A stretch of 64,000 nt of DNA from Trichomonas vaginalis G3 (GCF_026262505.1 NC_067207.1:11562082-11626081); one strand, 5' to 3'. Counted from the first letter of the stretch, positions 1 through 10,246 are shown. The notes: a model not told the origin generated them from the letters alone. Numbers and translations: made by a program.

Positions 1-2
1 TG

Positions 3-35
3 GTTGATTTGACTAAAGATGAAATTGCACATTAA
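3..35 (+). CDS. possible 3' end of a gene entering from the left
   Basis: The first bases read open in one frame (ending DLTKDEIAH) up to a TAA at 33-35. This could be the last codons of a gene that starts outside the window, but eleven codons are too few to tell it from chance. Confidence 0.2.
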   Translation, partial: VDLTKDEIAH

Positions 36-538
36 TAAGTGATCATTTTTTCATCATTAATAAGTTATTTTACGCCCACTAACAAATTGAAAAAGGAAAT
101 TTTACAATATTCTTTAAATTAAATGGCGAATTATTGATTTTAAAAATGTAGCTAGTATTTTCAAATAATTACTTTGGCTGGGAAGTTTTTAGTCTCTACA
201 CTATTTCAATATAAGCTCCATTTTTAAACAGTTTTTAAAAATCGAGCATTGAAAAGTGTGATGAGACTTTGCAATTAAAAAAATTGAGAAAGATGAAAAA
301 AGAATCTAACAAAGTACTTAGAAAATGACAAAAAAATTGAAACACATATTCAAAATTTAAATATTGTCCAAAACATCATCATTTTATCATATTCATTATA
401 TTGCGGATGTTGTTAAAATTTGAGAATGAGAATTGATAACCCTTAACATAACGATTTGAGAAGTGGTCAATTTAAATATTTGAAAGATTTACATTTACTG
501 AATTTTTTCCCAAACATCTTTTATTTTACAATTTTTTG
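36..538. other. AT-rich intergenic region, nothing recognised
   Basis: No credible reading frame, RNA gene or repeat was seen in these 500 bases. The last part presumably holds the promoter of the Myb/SANT gene that starts at 539. Confidence 0.5.
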
Positions 539-1672
539 ATGAGTGAATGCAAATGTAGTTTAGAATTTGAATATAGCAAAATATACCCAATTGCAATGAT
601 TCAAGTACCAGAAGTTCTTGAACAGGATTTGCTGGTTATAAGCTCATCTGCAGAATATTTAGAACAAGAGTTACCTGGGTATACGCCGGAGCAAATATGG
701 ATTGGATTTGAGCGTTGTGGATATGATCCACAACCTGTACCACAATATATCAAAAGCGGAGGTAATTTGGAAGTTTTACCATTCCATTTGAAAACAAAAG
801 ATTGGAATGAGATTTCGCCATGCAGACAGAGTGCCATAAGGGTAATGTACTACAACCCAAATGCATTCTTTTATCGAAATAGACCTCCTGGAGAGGAACC
901 TATGTTCGGTCCCTGGTCAGAAGAAGAAGAAATCGCATTCCACGATCGTTTACAACTCTTCAAAGCATTTGGAATCGCAGAGAAACATTGGGGTATATTT
1001 GCTGCCACACAAAAAAGATTTGGTTATACTTGTGCTTCGCATTATAAAAAAGATTATGATCCGTTACGATTTAAAGATCGTCCAAAGCCGGAAATTCCGA
1101 ATATTCCAAAAGACCAAATACTAGAATATCTCAGAAAAGAAGCTTTCGATATCGTAGTCGCTTGTATCAAAAATGCCGGGCAGTCAAAAGCGCAAATAAT
1201 TTCCAGATCTACAAATCAGACAATTCCTTCAAAACCAAAAATTCGAAATAGAACAGAGAAACTAGAAATTACTTCAAATATTTTACTGGAAGATGATGAT
1301 CCAATTATCTCCAGGCGACAATATCAAGAAAAACAACTGAACAAGACGCAGGAGGTTATTAGTGAACCATCTGCCGATATGAATCTCGGAATATTGTCTT
1401 CGTGCTCTTCAGATACTCCGAAAAACGAAAAAGAGCAAAAGTCCATAAACTTGGCTTTAGGAGCAAAGGATATGGTTACAGGATTACCTATGAGAACTCC
1501 AATGGTTAACCGCGACGGTTTTGTCCTCGATAAAAATACATGGCTTCAAATAGTCACTGGGCGTATAAAATGCCCATTTGACATTACTACTCTTTCGATA
1601 GACGATTTAACTGAAGTTACCAATGAGAATTTTGATAGACTTAGTCCATATATTATGAATATTGTTTTCTAA
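539..1672 (+). CDS. Myb/SANT-domain protein
   Basis: The protein has 377 residues from the ATG at 539; a TTG directly before it extends the frame by one codon and is not needed. Around residues 123-170 there is a single SANT/Myb-like helical domain: it opens with FGPWSEEEE and carries a second tryptophan (KHWGIFA) and an aromatic residue (SHYKK) at the spacing of the Myb hydrophobic core. Trichomonads have many Myb-type proteins, and some bind core promoter elements, so a nuclear DNA-binding or chromatin role is likely. The rest is charged and unstructured, with no other domain I recognise. Having only one clear Myb repeat, it could equally be a SANT chromatin subunit. It ends 57 bases from the convergent PP2A scaffold gene. 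Confidence 0.75.
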   Translation: MSECKCSLEFEYSKIYPIAMIQVPEVLEQDLLVISSSAEYLEQELPGYTPEQIWIGFERCGYDPQPVPQYIKSGGNLEVLPFHLKTKDWNEISPCRQSAIRVMYYNPNAFFYRNRPPGEEPMFGPWSEEEEIAFHDRLQLFKAFGIAEKHWGIFAATQKRFGYTCASHYKKDYDPLRFKDRPKPEIPNIPKDQILEYLRKEAFDIVVACIKNAGQSKAQIISRSTNQTIPSKPKIRNRTEKLEITSNILLEDDDPIISRRQYQEKQLNKTQEVISEPSADMNLGILSSCSSDTPKNEKEQKSINLALGAKDMVTGLPMRTPMVNRDGFVLDKNTWLQIVTGRIKCPFDITTLSIDDLTEVTNENFDRLSPYIMNIVF

Positions 1673-1729
1673 TTTACTTTCTTTAAAAATAATGTTAAAT
1701 ATTATATAAAAACGAAACAAATAGATAGT

Positions 1730-3136
1730 TTATAACATTTTGAGAGCTTTGATATCAGGATCATTATTATTTCCAAACAATTCTTGAAACAATTCCTTTT
1801 CATTTTGCTCCGCAAGACGCGATGCGAGGCAATATCTAACATTTGAAACAGGATCAACCGCAAATTTTTTGGCAAGGTCCATAAATTTTGGCTTAATTCC
1901 GTAGAGAACAATTGCTTTAGTGACAATTATTCTCGCTTTGAATCCCTTAGTAGAAAGCCATAATAATTTATCTACTATGGCTTGACCGTAAGGAATAAGT
2001 TCCGCCCATAGCGGCGCAGAACCATCTCTGATGATAGCGACAAGGTCGCCGCTATATCTGAGAACGTAGTTAAGAAGCCGGGCTCCAAAAATAGGAATGA
2101 ATTTCTGTGTCTGTATTTGTAATGCGTATCTGAGTCTCCAATCTTTGGCCTTGGCTGGTGAAAGGAACTCGAAAAATGGCTCCTTATCTTCGAACAATTC
2201 GGAAAGTTCGTATAAGTGCCATACAAAAGTAACGTTTTTGATTAACATTTTCGTAAATTGTATTAATATAGGCTGGTCTTCTTTCGAAGCACCCTTAACC
2301 ATATCAAATAAGGCTGCACCAGACTCTACGGGGTAATTATCTGCTGCAACTTTGAATAAATTTTCGATAGCCGAAATTCCATTCGCAACGGCAATTTGTG
2401 GAATCGACCTTACAGCGAAGCGTCCAGCACTTGCATCGTTTAATACCTGTGCAAATAATTCCAGATTTTTCGGCGCGATACATCCGAAAACATCTGCAAC
2501 TCTTTGCTTGACAATCTCGCTGTTATCGTTAGCAGCATTTGTAAGGACGTAGCTAACTACATTCTCATCGAGTGAGCACTTAGGAAGAATATCGACGATG
2601 GCTGCGCAGACATAATCGACACGATCGAGGCTCAAAGTATGGAATTGTGCAACAACAAGCTCTGTGTTGCTAACGATCGGGATTAGAGTAGCTGCAAGGG
2701 TACGATCCTTGTAATCGTTCGATACGGCGAGAGTTTTGATCTGTTTTGCAACGTATTGGTCGCGATATTTAGATGGAATTCTGCATGCCGTATCTCGATA
2801 GAGGTCTATGTAAATAGATGTGTATTTTGTTCCGGAAAGATGTATTGCATTAATTATCTCTGATAATACTGAGGTGTGGATGATTTGTAATCCTTCATCG
2901 CCGAAATTATCAATTGTAAGCTTTGCCATCTCGGGAATAAACTTGAATGACTCAGTATCGATCTCTTTTATCTTATCCTTAATGCGAGGAAGCAACGACT
3001 TCGTCAGAAAGGAAATGCAAAAAGCATCTTTGTTAATTTCCATCCCTATAAATGGGCTACATATACTTGACACCAAGGCCGAATCAGTAAGCTGAGAAAG
3101 ATTAAAAGACGGACTACCAACTTCACACTGGGCCAT
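1730..3136 (-). CDS. PP2A scaffold (PR65/A)-like HEAT-repeat protein
   Basis: The protein has 468 residues and is made of helical HEAT-like repeats throughout. The C-terminal third shows PR65 hallmarks: DWRLRYALQ, close to the conserved W-R-x-R repeat start, and DPVSNVRY, close to the DPVANVRF segment. PR65 is the scaffold that joins the catalytic and regulatory subunits of protein phosphatase 2A in the cytosol and nucleus. The usual length is near 590 residues with 15 repeats, so this copy is short by roughly three repeats, mostly at the N-terminal side where regulatory B subunits bind. The start is an ATG (minus strand) at 3136. It could be a diverged paralogue with altered B-subunit choice. 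Confidence 0.75.
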   Translation of the reverse strand: MAQCEVGSPSFNLSQLTDSALVSSICSPFIGMEINKDAFCISFLTKSLLPRIKDKIKEIDTESFKFIPEMAKLTIDNFGDEGLQIIHTSVLSEIINAIHLSGTKYTSIYIDLYRDTACRIPSKYRDQYVAKQIKTLAVSNDYKDRTLAATLIPIVSNTELVVAQFHTLSLDRVDYVCAAIVDILPKCSLDENVVSYVLTNAANDNSEIVKQRVADVFGCIAPKNLELFAQVLNDASAGRFAVRSIPQIAVANGISAIENLFKVAADNYPVESGAALFDMVKGASKEDQPILIQFTKMLIKNVTFVWHLYELSELFEDKEPFFEFLSPAKAKDWRLRYALQIQTQKFIPIFGARLLNYVLRYSGDLVAIIRDGSAPLWAELIPYGQAIVDKLLWLSTKGFKARIIVTKAIVLYGIKPKFMDLAKKFAVDPVSNVRYCLASRLAEQNEKELFQELFGNNNDPDIKALKML

Positions 3137-3499
3137 TGGAAATTATATTGACGAATATCAATGACGATAGGGGAAAAACAAAAAACCGTGAAAAATTTTG
3201 GCTCAATTTTTTGTTTTTCAAGGCGCGAGAAGTTATCCAAATATATTTAGTGAATAGGTTATGGATGGCTGATCGATCAGAATTTGAGAGTCAATTTTAT
3301 TTTGGATAAAAAGAAAAGTTTTTTTTTGAGAGGAAGAAAATCAATCTAACAATCAGCATTGAAAACTCAAAAATTCTTTACATGATTTTCCATTTCTACT
3401 AAAATGTATTAATAACATATTTAGAGATTATTTCTCTGAAAAGTTTTGTGAATTTTTTTTTCATGCGAGTTTGGCCTCTTTTAATTTTATATTGGTCTG
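3137..3499. other. intergenic region upstream of the PP2A scaffold gene
   Basis: These 363 bases are AT-rich with no gene. On the minus strand, TCAATATAA lies about 20 bases before the PP2A scaffold ATG and resembles a trichomonad initiator. Confidence 0.4.
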
Positions 3500-3757
3500 T
3501 TGTACTTTGACCTTAGATCGTATGCTGAAACTACATATTTAATAATAAAGGAAAACCTATTATGTTCGGAGTCTGATATTAGTAAATTCTGGGGAAAGCC
3601 TCAATCTGCATATACTAAAATTTTGCTTTTTGCTTGGTACAATGGCTATATTTACATTGACATCAAGCACAAATTTCTAAGAGGGATCAAAAATTCTTAC
3701 TTTTTGATCAAATATAAGAACAATGATGTTAAGGATTGGGTCAAAATCCCAAATTAA
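3500..3757 (+). pseudogene. orphan reading frame without ATG, possible gene fragment
   Basis: An 85-codon open stretch follows a TAA at 3482 and has no ATG at all. Its residues (for example AWYNGYIYIDIKHKF and DVKDWVKIPN) look protein-like rather than random AT-rich translation, so it may be the end of a decayed gene. I do not recognise the family, and it may be non-coding. Confidence 0.25.
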
Positions 3758-4755
3758 CCGTGCATTTCCATTTGATTATACTAGGAAATAGATAGAGATG
3801 TGATAGGATCGTTCATATTACTCTTGCGTTTCGTGATATCCACCGATTTAACAAATAGTTTTGTTAATTCGATTTATAACCTAGTAATTACAATTTCAAC
3901 AAGCTGCTTGAAAATATTTTTACACAAAAAATCGATCGGTGACAATCATCAAAATCGAATCTTGCTCTTATGCGTTTTTGAGGAAATAAATGAATAAAAT
4001 CTTATCAGCCATAAGCAAAAAGATATATTCTTCAAACAGAATCATATCTGCCATGGCATTCCTCGGTAGAAGTGTTAAAATCTCAAAATTTGATAATTGC
4101 ATACCATGATAAAAGTAACACAACTGACAAATATTATGTGATGCTTGTCATTTAGGTCTCATGCTATTGCTAACTCCTATCGATTCATTTTCATCAGTGC
4201 TTCATATCAATTTTCAGTGTTGTAAATAGTATTTAACGCCTATATTATTTCAATCCCATTAACAACTTGGCTCATTATTAAATACTCACTTAAATAAATT
4301 TCAAAATAAACAAAATAAGAAAAATACTTCTACTATAATAAATGAAAGCTTTATAATTCTATATAGATATAATTTTTATCTAATTTTCAAGACGAAATAA
4401 CACTAATATAAACATCGGAATCTCTAATTTATCTCATATAGCTAAATTTAGTAGTAGATTTAGTATTAAAGTATATTTAGCAATTCATCATTAAGAGAAC
4501 TGACATATTACAGAGCAAATTAGTCTTGGAAAACTATGTCCATCTCAATTTTTTAAATGAAGCATTCAGAATTTTTTGAATTAAAATACTTTGTTATAAC
4601 TTTCGAATGTGACATTGTTTTTTTTTAAAAATTGAACTATATGTAAACTTTTCAAAAATTGGCGCCAATTTACCAAATAAAATATTCAAAAGGATATTTT
4701 GTATCATATTTAATACCTGTTAATCAACAAAGTTAAAACAATATATTTATATTAT
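3758..4755. other. AT-rich intergenic kilobase
   Basis: No credible gene. A GTG-started frame at 3800-3997 has no supporting feature. A perfect 16-bp palindrome lies at 4656-4671, about 100 bases before the ankyrin gene start. Confidence 0.45.
4656..4671. promoter_or_regulatory. 16-bp perfect palindrome AAATTGGCGCCAATTT
   Basis: A perfect dyad with a GGCGCC core stands out in an otherwise AT-only region, about 100 bases upstream of the putative start point of the ankyrin gene at 4778. Such a site could bind a dimeric transcription factor. It is a single occurrence, and no binding protein is known to me. Confidence 0.3.
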
Positions 4756-4760
4756 TCACT
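4756..4760 (+). promoter_or_regulatory. initiator-like motif TCACT of the ankyrin gene
   Basis: TCACTTTTTTCA lies 20 bases before the ATG at 4778 and fits the trichomonad initiator TCA(+1)Y(T/A), with the start point predicted at 4758. Confidence 0.5.
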
Positions 4761-4777
4761 TTTTTCATAAATTCATT

Positions 4778-7563
4778 ATGTATCACTATAATGAGCTCAT
4801 CATTAGAGCACTATACAGAATAAACACCGATGTTGAATCAGCAATTTCCAAAGTCTTTATTGATTTAGATAATCAACTTATTGAATCCATAAAGTATCCA
4901 CCATTTCGGATTCTTTCATTAATACAAACTGCATCTATATACAATAATAGATATTTTCGATCATATCTATCCATATTTAAGATGTTTTATCTAAAATATC
5001 CGCAGATTTCAACAAAAGATGTATCCACTATATTTCAATACTTTTTGAGGAAGGAATTTTGCATTACAATTGGTGAAGAAAAAGAACCCAGGCTCATATT
5101 TTACGATTCTGAAAATTATTCAATCGAAGTTCATCAAAAGAATACAATTTTTAAGGCTATTATGGATGACAACAAAGAATTATTTATAATATCTATAGAA
5201 AGAGAAGGATTTGATAAAAATCAAAAATTGAAAAGTGATTTTTATCCAGAATCAGAAGAAGGCTATACATTGCTTGAATTATCTTGTTATCATGGAGCTG
5301 TAGAATGTTTCAAGTTATTAAGATCAAAATTCAATTCAGAAATCACTCCAAAATGCCTTCAATTTTCATTTTTGGGAGGAAATCCTGATATCATGAGCGA
5401 ATGTTTAAAAGAGCATGACCCGGATGAAGAATGCATGAAATATGCAATAGCATCACACAACATTGATTTTGTAACTTTTTAGTTAATGAATATGGAATTG
5501 ATATTGATGTTAATGATTGCATTGATTTTTACAATCTTCAAGCATTTTTTGTTTATTTGGATCTAACAAATCACATTAACAAATGTTTTATTGCTTCGCC
5601 ATTATTTAATATATCATCACTTTGTGAATATTTTATTGGAATTGGAGCTGACATTAATGCGAAATCTAGGAATGGTATCACAGCTTTACATTCTGCGGCC
5701 TTAAAAAACAGTAAGGAAATTGTTCAACTTTTAATTGCACTTGGTGCAGACATTTCCCCTAAAAATATCTATGGGGTAACACCTCTTCATTTTGCATGCG
5801 AATCAAATACTATTGATGTTGTGAAACAACTTATTTCTAGTGGGGCAGATATAAAAGCAAAAGATAATCAAGGACAATCTATTCTTTTTTATGCAGGAAC
5901 TAATGAAAATGTTGAGATATTTAAATACATTTTTTCATTAGGTTTTAACATAAATGAAAGAAACAATAATGGGCATACTGTTTTTCATCATGCAATCACT
6001 AATGTTAGGACAGAATTAATAAAATTTCTTATTAAAAATGGTGCAGATATCAATTCAAAAATTGAGGATGGCAAAGCTCCTCTTCATTACGCTGCATTTT
6101 TCAACCGAAAAGATCTATTTGATTTACTTATTTCATCCGGAGCTGATATCAATGCCAAAGATGACGTAGAAGCAACAATTCTCCATCATACAGCAAGTTT
6201 ATATAACTATGATGGAGAAATAGCAAAATATCTAATTTCACACGGTGTTGATGTCAATGCCAGAGATGATAATGGTTTCACGCCTTTATTCTATGCAGCA
6301 AAATTTAATTGTAAAATTCTTGGCGAAGTTCTTATTTTTCACAATGCAAACATTAATGCAAAATATAAATACATGCAATCCTCACTTCACATTGCAGCAA
6401 TAAATAATGCAATTGATGTCGCCGCACTTCTTATTTCAAATGGAGCAGAAATCAATGCTAAGGATTACAATGGGAAAACAGCTCTTCATTTTGCAGTATT
6501 AATGAATAATCAAGATATAGTTGAGATGCTTATTTCAAATGGAGCAGATGTCAATTCGATTGATATCGAAGGAAATTCCGTTCTTCTTTTCGCTGTTCTA
6601 AACAATAGAAAAGAGATAGCAAGGATTCTAATTTCAAATGGTGCAGATATCAATGCAAAAGACAATGATGGAAAGGCTGCTCTTCATTACTCAGTATTAA
6701 ATAAGTATCAAGATATGACTGAGTTCCTTGCTTTATACAATGCAGATATTAATATCAGAGACAAATATGGAAAATCTGCTCTTCATTTTGCAACAGAAAA
6801 AAACTTGAAGGAAATTGTAGAAATTTTAACAACTTATGGTGCAGATATCAACGCAAAAGATGTTAACGGAGATAGTGTCCTTCATTATTCAATCATTACG
6901 AAAAATAAAGACATTACATTATTTCTACTTTCAAATGGAGCAGAAATAAATGCGAAAGATAATTATATGAAAACACCCCTTCATTATGCAACTGATAATA
7001 ATTTTAAAGAATTAACAGAAATGCTTATTTCCCATGGAGCAGATATTAATGCAAAAGATAATTATTTAAAAACGCCTCTTCATTATGCAATATATCATAA
7101 TTTTAAACAATTAGCCGATATTCTTATTTCGCATGGAGCAGATATCAATGCACACAATTTTGATGGAAAATCTATCCTTATGTATGCAATCATCCAAAAT
7201 TGTATTGAAATAGCTAAACTTCTTATTTCAAATGGCACCGATATCAATGTGAAGGATAATAATGGATTAACAACTCTTCATATTGCCATCGAAAAGAAAA
7301 ATAATGAATTGACAGATTTACTGGTCTTGCATGGATCAGATATCAATGCAAAAGAGAATAAAGGACGAACAGCGCTTCATTATGTTACAATAAAAAAGAA
7401 TCAAGAAATAGTCGAACTTCTTGTCTCATATGGAGCAGATGTTAATGTAAAGGATAACATCGGTTACACTGCTCTACATTATGCGACAGCGTTAAATTTA
7501 ATTAATATTGCAGATTTTCTCATATCTCATGGAGCTGAAATCAGCTCAATTGATAAGAACTAG
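4778..7563 (+). pseudogene. ankyrin-repeat protein (DUF3447-type N-terminal region), frameshifted
   Basis: The N-terminal part (4778-5482) has the helical N-terminal region found in the T. vaginalis ankyrin family, ending NIDFVTF. A run of five T at 5476-5480 is then followed by TAG. Adding one T restores the family's expected continuation through NEYGIDID and into the frame from about 5485 to 7563, which holds some twenty ankyrin repeats with the pattern LLISNGADINAKDxxGxTALH. The gene therefore looks like one coding unit of about 930 codons broken by a one-base loss in a homopolymer, or a sequencing error. After the TAG at 7561 decayed ankyrin repeats continue to about 7830 with stops and shifts. 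Such proteins are expected to be cytosolic protein-binding scaffolds. Confidence 0.8.
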
Positions 7564-7850
7564 CAAACCACCTTTCATATTGCCTCAGCATTTAATCAAA
7601 AAGAAGTTGCAATGCTTTTAATTTCACATTTTTCGATACAAACATGAAGATAATTGAAGGTTATACTTGCTTTCATTTTGCAACATGCAACATAGTATGG
7701 AATTTGTCTAATTAGAGGGAAAACTGCACTCCATTTTGTGGCATTGGGCAATTTTAAAGGAATCGCAGAATTACTTATTATAGATTCAAAAGATAATGAA
7801 GGAAAAACTCCTCTTCTATATGCCTTTCAAAACAAGAAGAGGAGTTTTTT
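7564..7850 (+). pseudogene. decayed ankyrin repeats at the 3' end of the ankyrin gene
   Basis: Fragments such as TTFHIAS, KTALHFVA and GKTPLLYAF can be read in shifting frames, showing that the repeat array once extended past the present stop codon. Confidence 0.6.
7803..7849. repeat. perfect 15-bp hairpin
   Basis: Arms at 7803-7817 and 7835-7849 are perfect reverse complements (AAAAACTCCTCTTCT) around a 17-base loop. It sits where the ankyrin remnant ends, between genes that converge from both sides. It could act as a transcription or mRNA 3'-end structure, or be a relic of a foldback insertion. Confidence 0.5.
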
Positions 7851-7881
7851 ACCAATACTCTAATTATATAGCTAGAATTAT

Positions 7882-8484
7882 TTAACTGAGAACAAGTATA
7901 AAGGAAGAAAAGATACTAAAAAATGAAGCAATGTAATAATTCACAGGAAGTGTGCATATTATACCAAAAGGATTTCCGTAACAAATCGATATTGGATCGC
8001 ATATTGCACCAAATAAATCTAAATATTGAACTACAAAAAAATCAACTCTTGAATCAAGTTGTTCTAGCCTTATTGATTGATAAATCCCTGGTCGAACAGG
8101 CATTACAACTGGCTCTGTCTTATTAAGATAGCTCGGATTATTATTTCTGAATATTGAAATCGTTTGCTTTGTTTCAGTGGTTCCTAAAATAGAAAAATCT
8201 GTCGGATATTTCCATGATGAATTATTTACCACTCTGGCAGTATATGAAACGTGAGTTAGATAAATTAATTTTTTGAAAATAACATCAACCCATATTGTTT
8301 GATACTCGCCTGAATACATTTGGGAGTAATCTGATGAAACATTAAGCATCGCTGTGCTATATAAACCTGGTAATGCAGGATGGAATAAACTTGAGCTCAC
8401 AGAAAATGTTGATCTGTCATTAGGATACAGATATCTGATGATCCCATTTTTTGGTCCATTAATTCTGGGAATAAACTTTTGCAC
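7882..8484 (-). CDS. discoidin-like (F5/8 type C-like) single-pass membrane protein, N terminus unclear
   Basis: About 200 residues. The middle reads like the galactose-binding-like fold seen in trichomonad discoidin proteins: WVDVIFKKLIYLTHVSYTA for the early strands, then WKYPTDFSILGTTE, and a late FFVVQYLDLFGAI. The last 20 residues are a hydrophobic segment (YIASFFSIFSSFILVLS), giving a C-terminal membrane anchor with no cytosolic tail. The frame has no ATG at its start: it opens with GTG at 8484, after a TAA about 40 bases upstream. An ATG two bases further upstream is in another frame. Either a frameshift has removed the true start or the gene is an N-terminally truncated copy. Confidence 0.5.
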   Translation of the reverse strand: MQKFIPRINGPKNGIIRYLYPNDRSTFSVSSSLFHPALPGLYSTAMLNVSSDYSQMYSGEYQTIWVDVIFKKLIYLTHVSYTARVVNNSSWKYPTDFSILGTTETKQTISIFRNNNPSYLNKTEPVVMPVRPGIYQSIRLEQLDSRVDFFVVQYLDLFGAICDPISICYGNPFGIICTLPVNYYIASFFSIFSSFILVLS

Positions 8485-8595
8485 ATTTTTGATTTCTTTC
8501 TCCTTAAAAAATTAAAAAGTGACGTTTATTCTTGCTTATTATAAGCATTACCATGAATAAGTTACATTTAATACCCAAACCAAAAAAATGAATTG

Positions 8596-8600
8596 TCACT
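8596..8600 (+). promoter_or_regulatory. initiator-like motif of the decayed macrodomain-like gene
   Basis: TCACTTTTTTGG lies 20 bases before the ATG at 8618 and matches the trichomonad initiator. It suggests that 8618 was once a genuine gene start. Confidence 0.45.
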
Positions 8601-8617
8601 TTTTTGGAGAGCAAAAA

Positions 8618-9539
8618 ATGATAACTTATAAAGAATTAATCTATCACGGCCGCACATATGATATTTTTAGATTTATCAAGTTAATATTAAAACTTTGAAT
8701 AGCAGTAGATATGTTCTTCATTAAATATGCTATGAACAACTTCAATTTAGTGAAGAAACACCACAAAAAAAGAGGACTGCATAAGCAAAAAAAAGTGACT
8801 TAAATTCAAACATGGGAAGATTCTTGACCATCAAATCACCAAATGGAAATCGAAATATAATCCACAAGTAGATCGAAATATGAATGGAAATGTTAAAAAC
8901 TTGTATCCATATTGTTATTCAACAATTTCATTGCTGTAGAATGAATTTGCTTCTGAATGCATGCCATTTAATAAACATAGTCATCTTTTATTTAATTATT
9001 TGCTTAATTATCTCCAACTATCAAAAAAGACTTTAGATATTATATCTCTCTATAGAAACTATTTTATCGAAATTAATGGAAAACAAGGCCAATTCGAAGA
9101 AGACATCAATCTTTTGAGTGAAACACCATTAAGAGTTCAAAACGGATATGTAATTGTTAATCCGAGAGATTCTGACAGTTTATCGAAATCAGGCTTTGAT
9201 TGGAAGAATTTTCAACATTACAAGATCGGATCACATAGTAATCTCACTGTGACAACAACAAGACGTAATAAACAAATGATTAAGACGAATATGACACAAA
9301 TTTCTCATCACATTTATGCCGCAGCATTTAATTTCGTTGATAATGTAAGTGAGACGCCATTTACTTTGGAATTAACTGGATATCTCTTGGAAGCTGAATA
9401 TAAAGCGACAATCCTTCAGGCATGGGATAATTCCATCAAATATCCAGGTAAACGAGGATCAAATAAACTTTATTTGACATTACTTGGTAGTGGAGTTTTC
9501 GGAAATCCAATTGATGTTATTTGCAATTGTTCCTTATGA
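8618..9539 (+). pseudogene. macrodomain-like protein gene, decayed and truncated
   Basis: From the ATG at 8618 (ITYKELIYHGRTYDIF) the frame stops after 26 codons. Protein-like stretches follow in other frames, then one frame from about 8811 (GKILDHQITKWKSKYNPQ) with an in-frame TAG just before 8940. The longest open part runs from the ATG at 8961 to 9539. It holds NVSETPFTLELTGYLLEAEY and KLYLTLLGSGVFGNP, which resemble the core strand-loop of a macrodomain-like family whose members bind or hydrolyse ADP-ribose. The last codons (CNCSL and stop) lie inside the first hairpin of the element starting at 9525, so the true C terminus is lost. Family assignment is from memory of the glycine-rich motif and is not certain; the broken state is clear. 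Confidence 0.6.
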
Positions 9540-9850
9540 TGCATACATTATAAATATATACATCATAAGGAACAATTCCCTCTAGATAGCTGGGAAACTT
9601 TCTCTAAATAACTTATCATTTGGAGAAAGTTTCCCAGCTATCTACTGGGAACTAAAGGCTATGAGGCACTAATATATAGTCAGTGCCTCATAGCCTTTAG
9701 TTTGTTATTAAAAACGAGAAAACTTGTTCGAAATGATAAACAATTTCGAACAAGTTTTCTCGTTTTAAGGAGGGAATTGTTCCTTATGATGCATACATTA
9801 TAAATATATACATCATAAGGAACAATTCCCTCTAGATAGCTAGGAAACCC
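9525..9850. mobile_element. cluster of five perfect hairpins (foldback/MITE-like insertion)
   Basis: Five consecutive inverted repeats with perfect stems: A 9525-9541/9561-9577 (17 bp); B 9583-9604/9623-9644 (22 bp); C 9650-9670/9682-9702 (21 bp); D 9711-9734/9743-9766 (24 bp); E 9770-9791/9811-9832 (22 bp). E repeats A, and both are followed by CCCTCTAGATAGCT, so about 76 bp is directly repeated at the two ends. There is no reading frame inside. The left end lies within the 3' part of a macrodomain-like gene and supplies its stop codon, which points to insertion. No transposase is present and no target-site duplication is obvious. It could be a non-autonomous foldback element or a source of structured RNA. 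Confidence 0.65.
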
Positions 9851-10246
9851 TAAATTAACTATTAATCTTTGAGATATTTTTTTTATTGAGGTTAATACGT
9901 TTTTCTAAATAATTAAAATGTAAAATTTTGATTGTGAACTCATCTCTAATATTTTGGCTCCTTAATATATTTGAATCATGATCTTTGAGAAGAGTTCTCA
10001 AATGTATTCACAAAAGCTATTTTTCCTTGAAATTTAAAAATCCTGTTTATTATATATTACCGAATTCAATTCCCTACATATTTCAAAATATTCTATGAAC
10101 ATTTCAATTTTTGAAAAAACATATTTTTTCCAAATATATTTATTATCATATTTCTAATAATATTTCCTAAAGCATCACTTTTTACTTTCTCGATGATTAT
10201 TTCCCTCTCAAAAAAATTCAATAGCTTACATTTTGACAGAACTTAA
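9851..10246. other. AT-rich region with traces of a BTB N terminus
   Basis: No intact gene. Near 10160-10230 short protein-like stretches in shifting frames may be what is left of the BTB domain belonging to the truncated gene that follows. Confidence 0.3.

Noticed and set aside
3800-3997. 65-codon frame starting with GTG.
   Set aside because: No ATG, no motif, AT-rich composition; likely chance.
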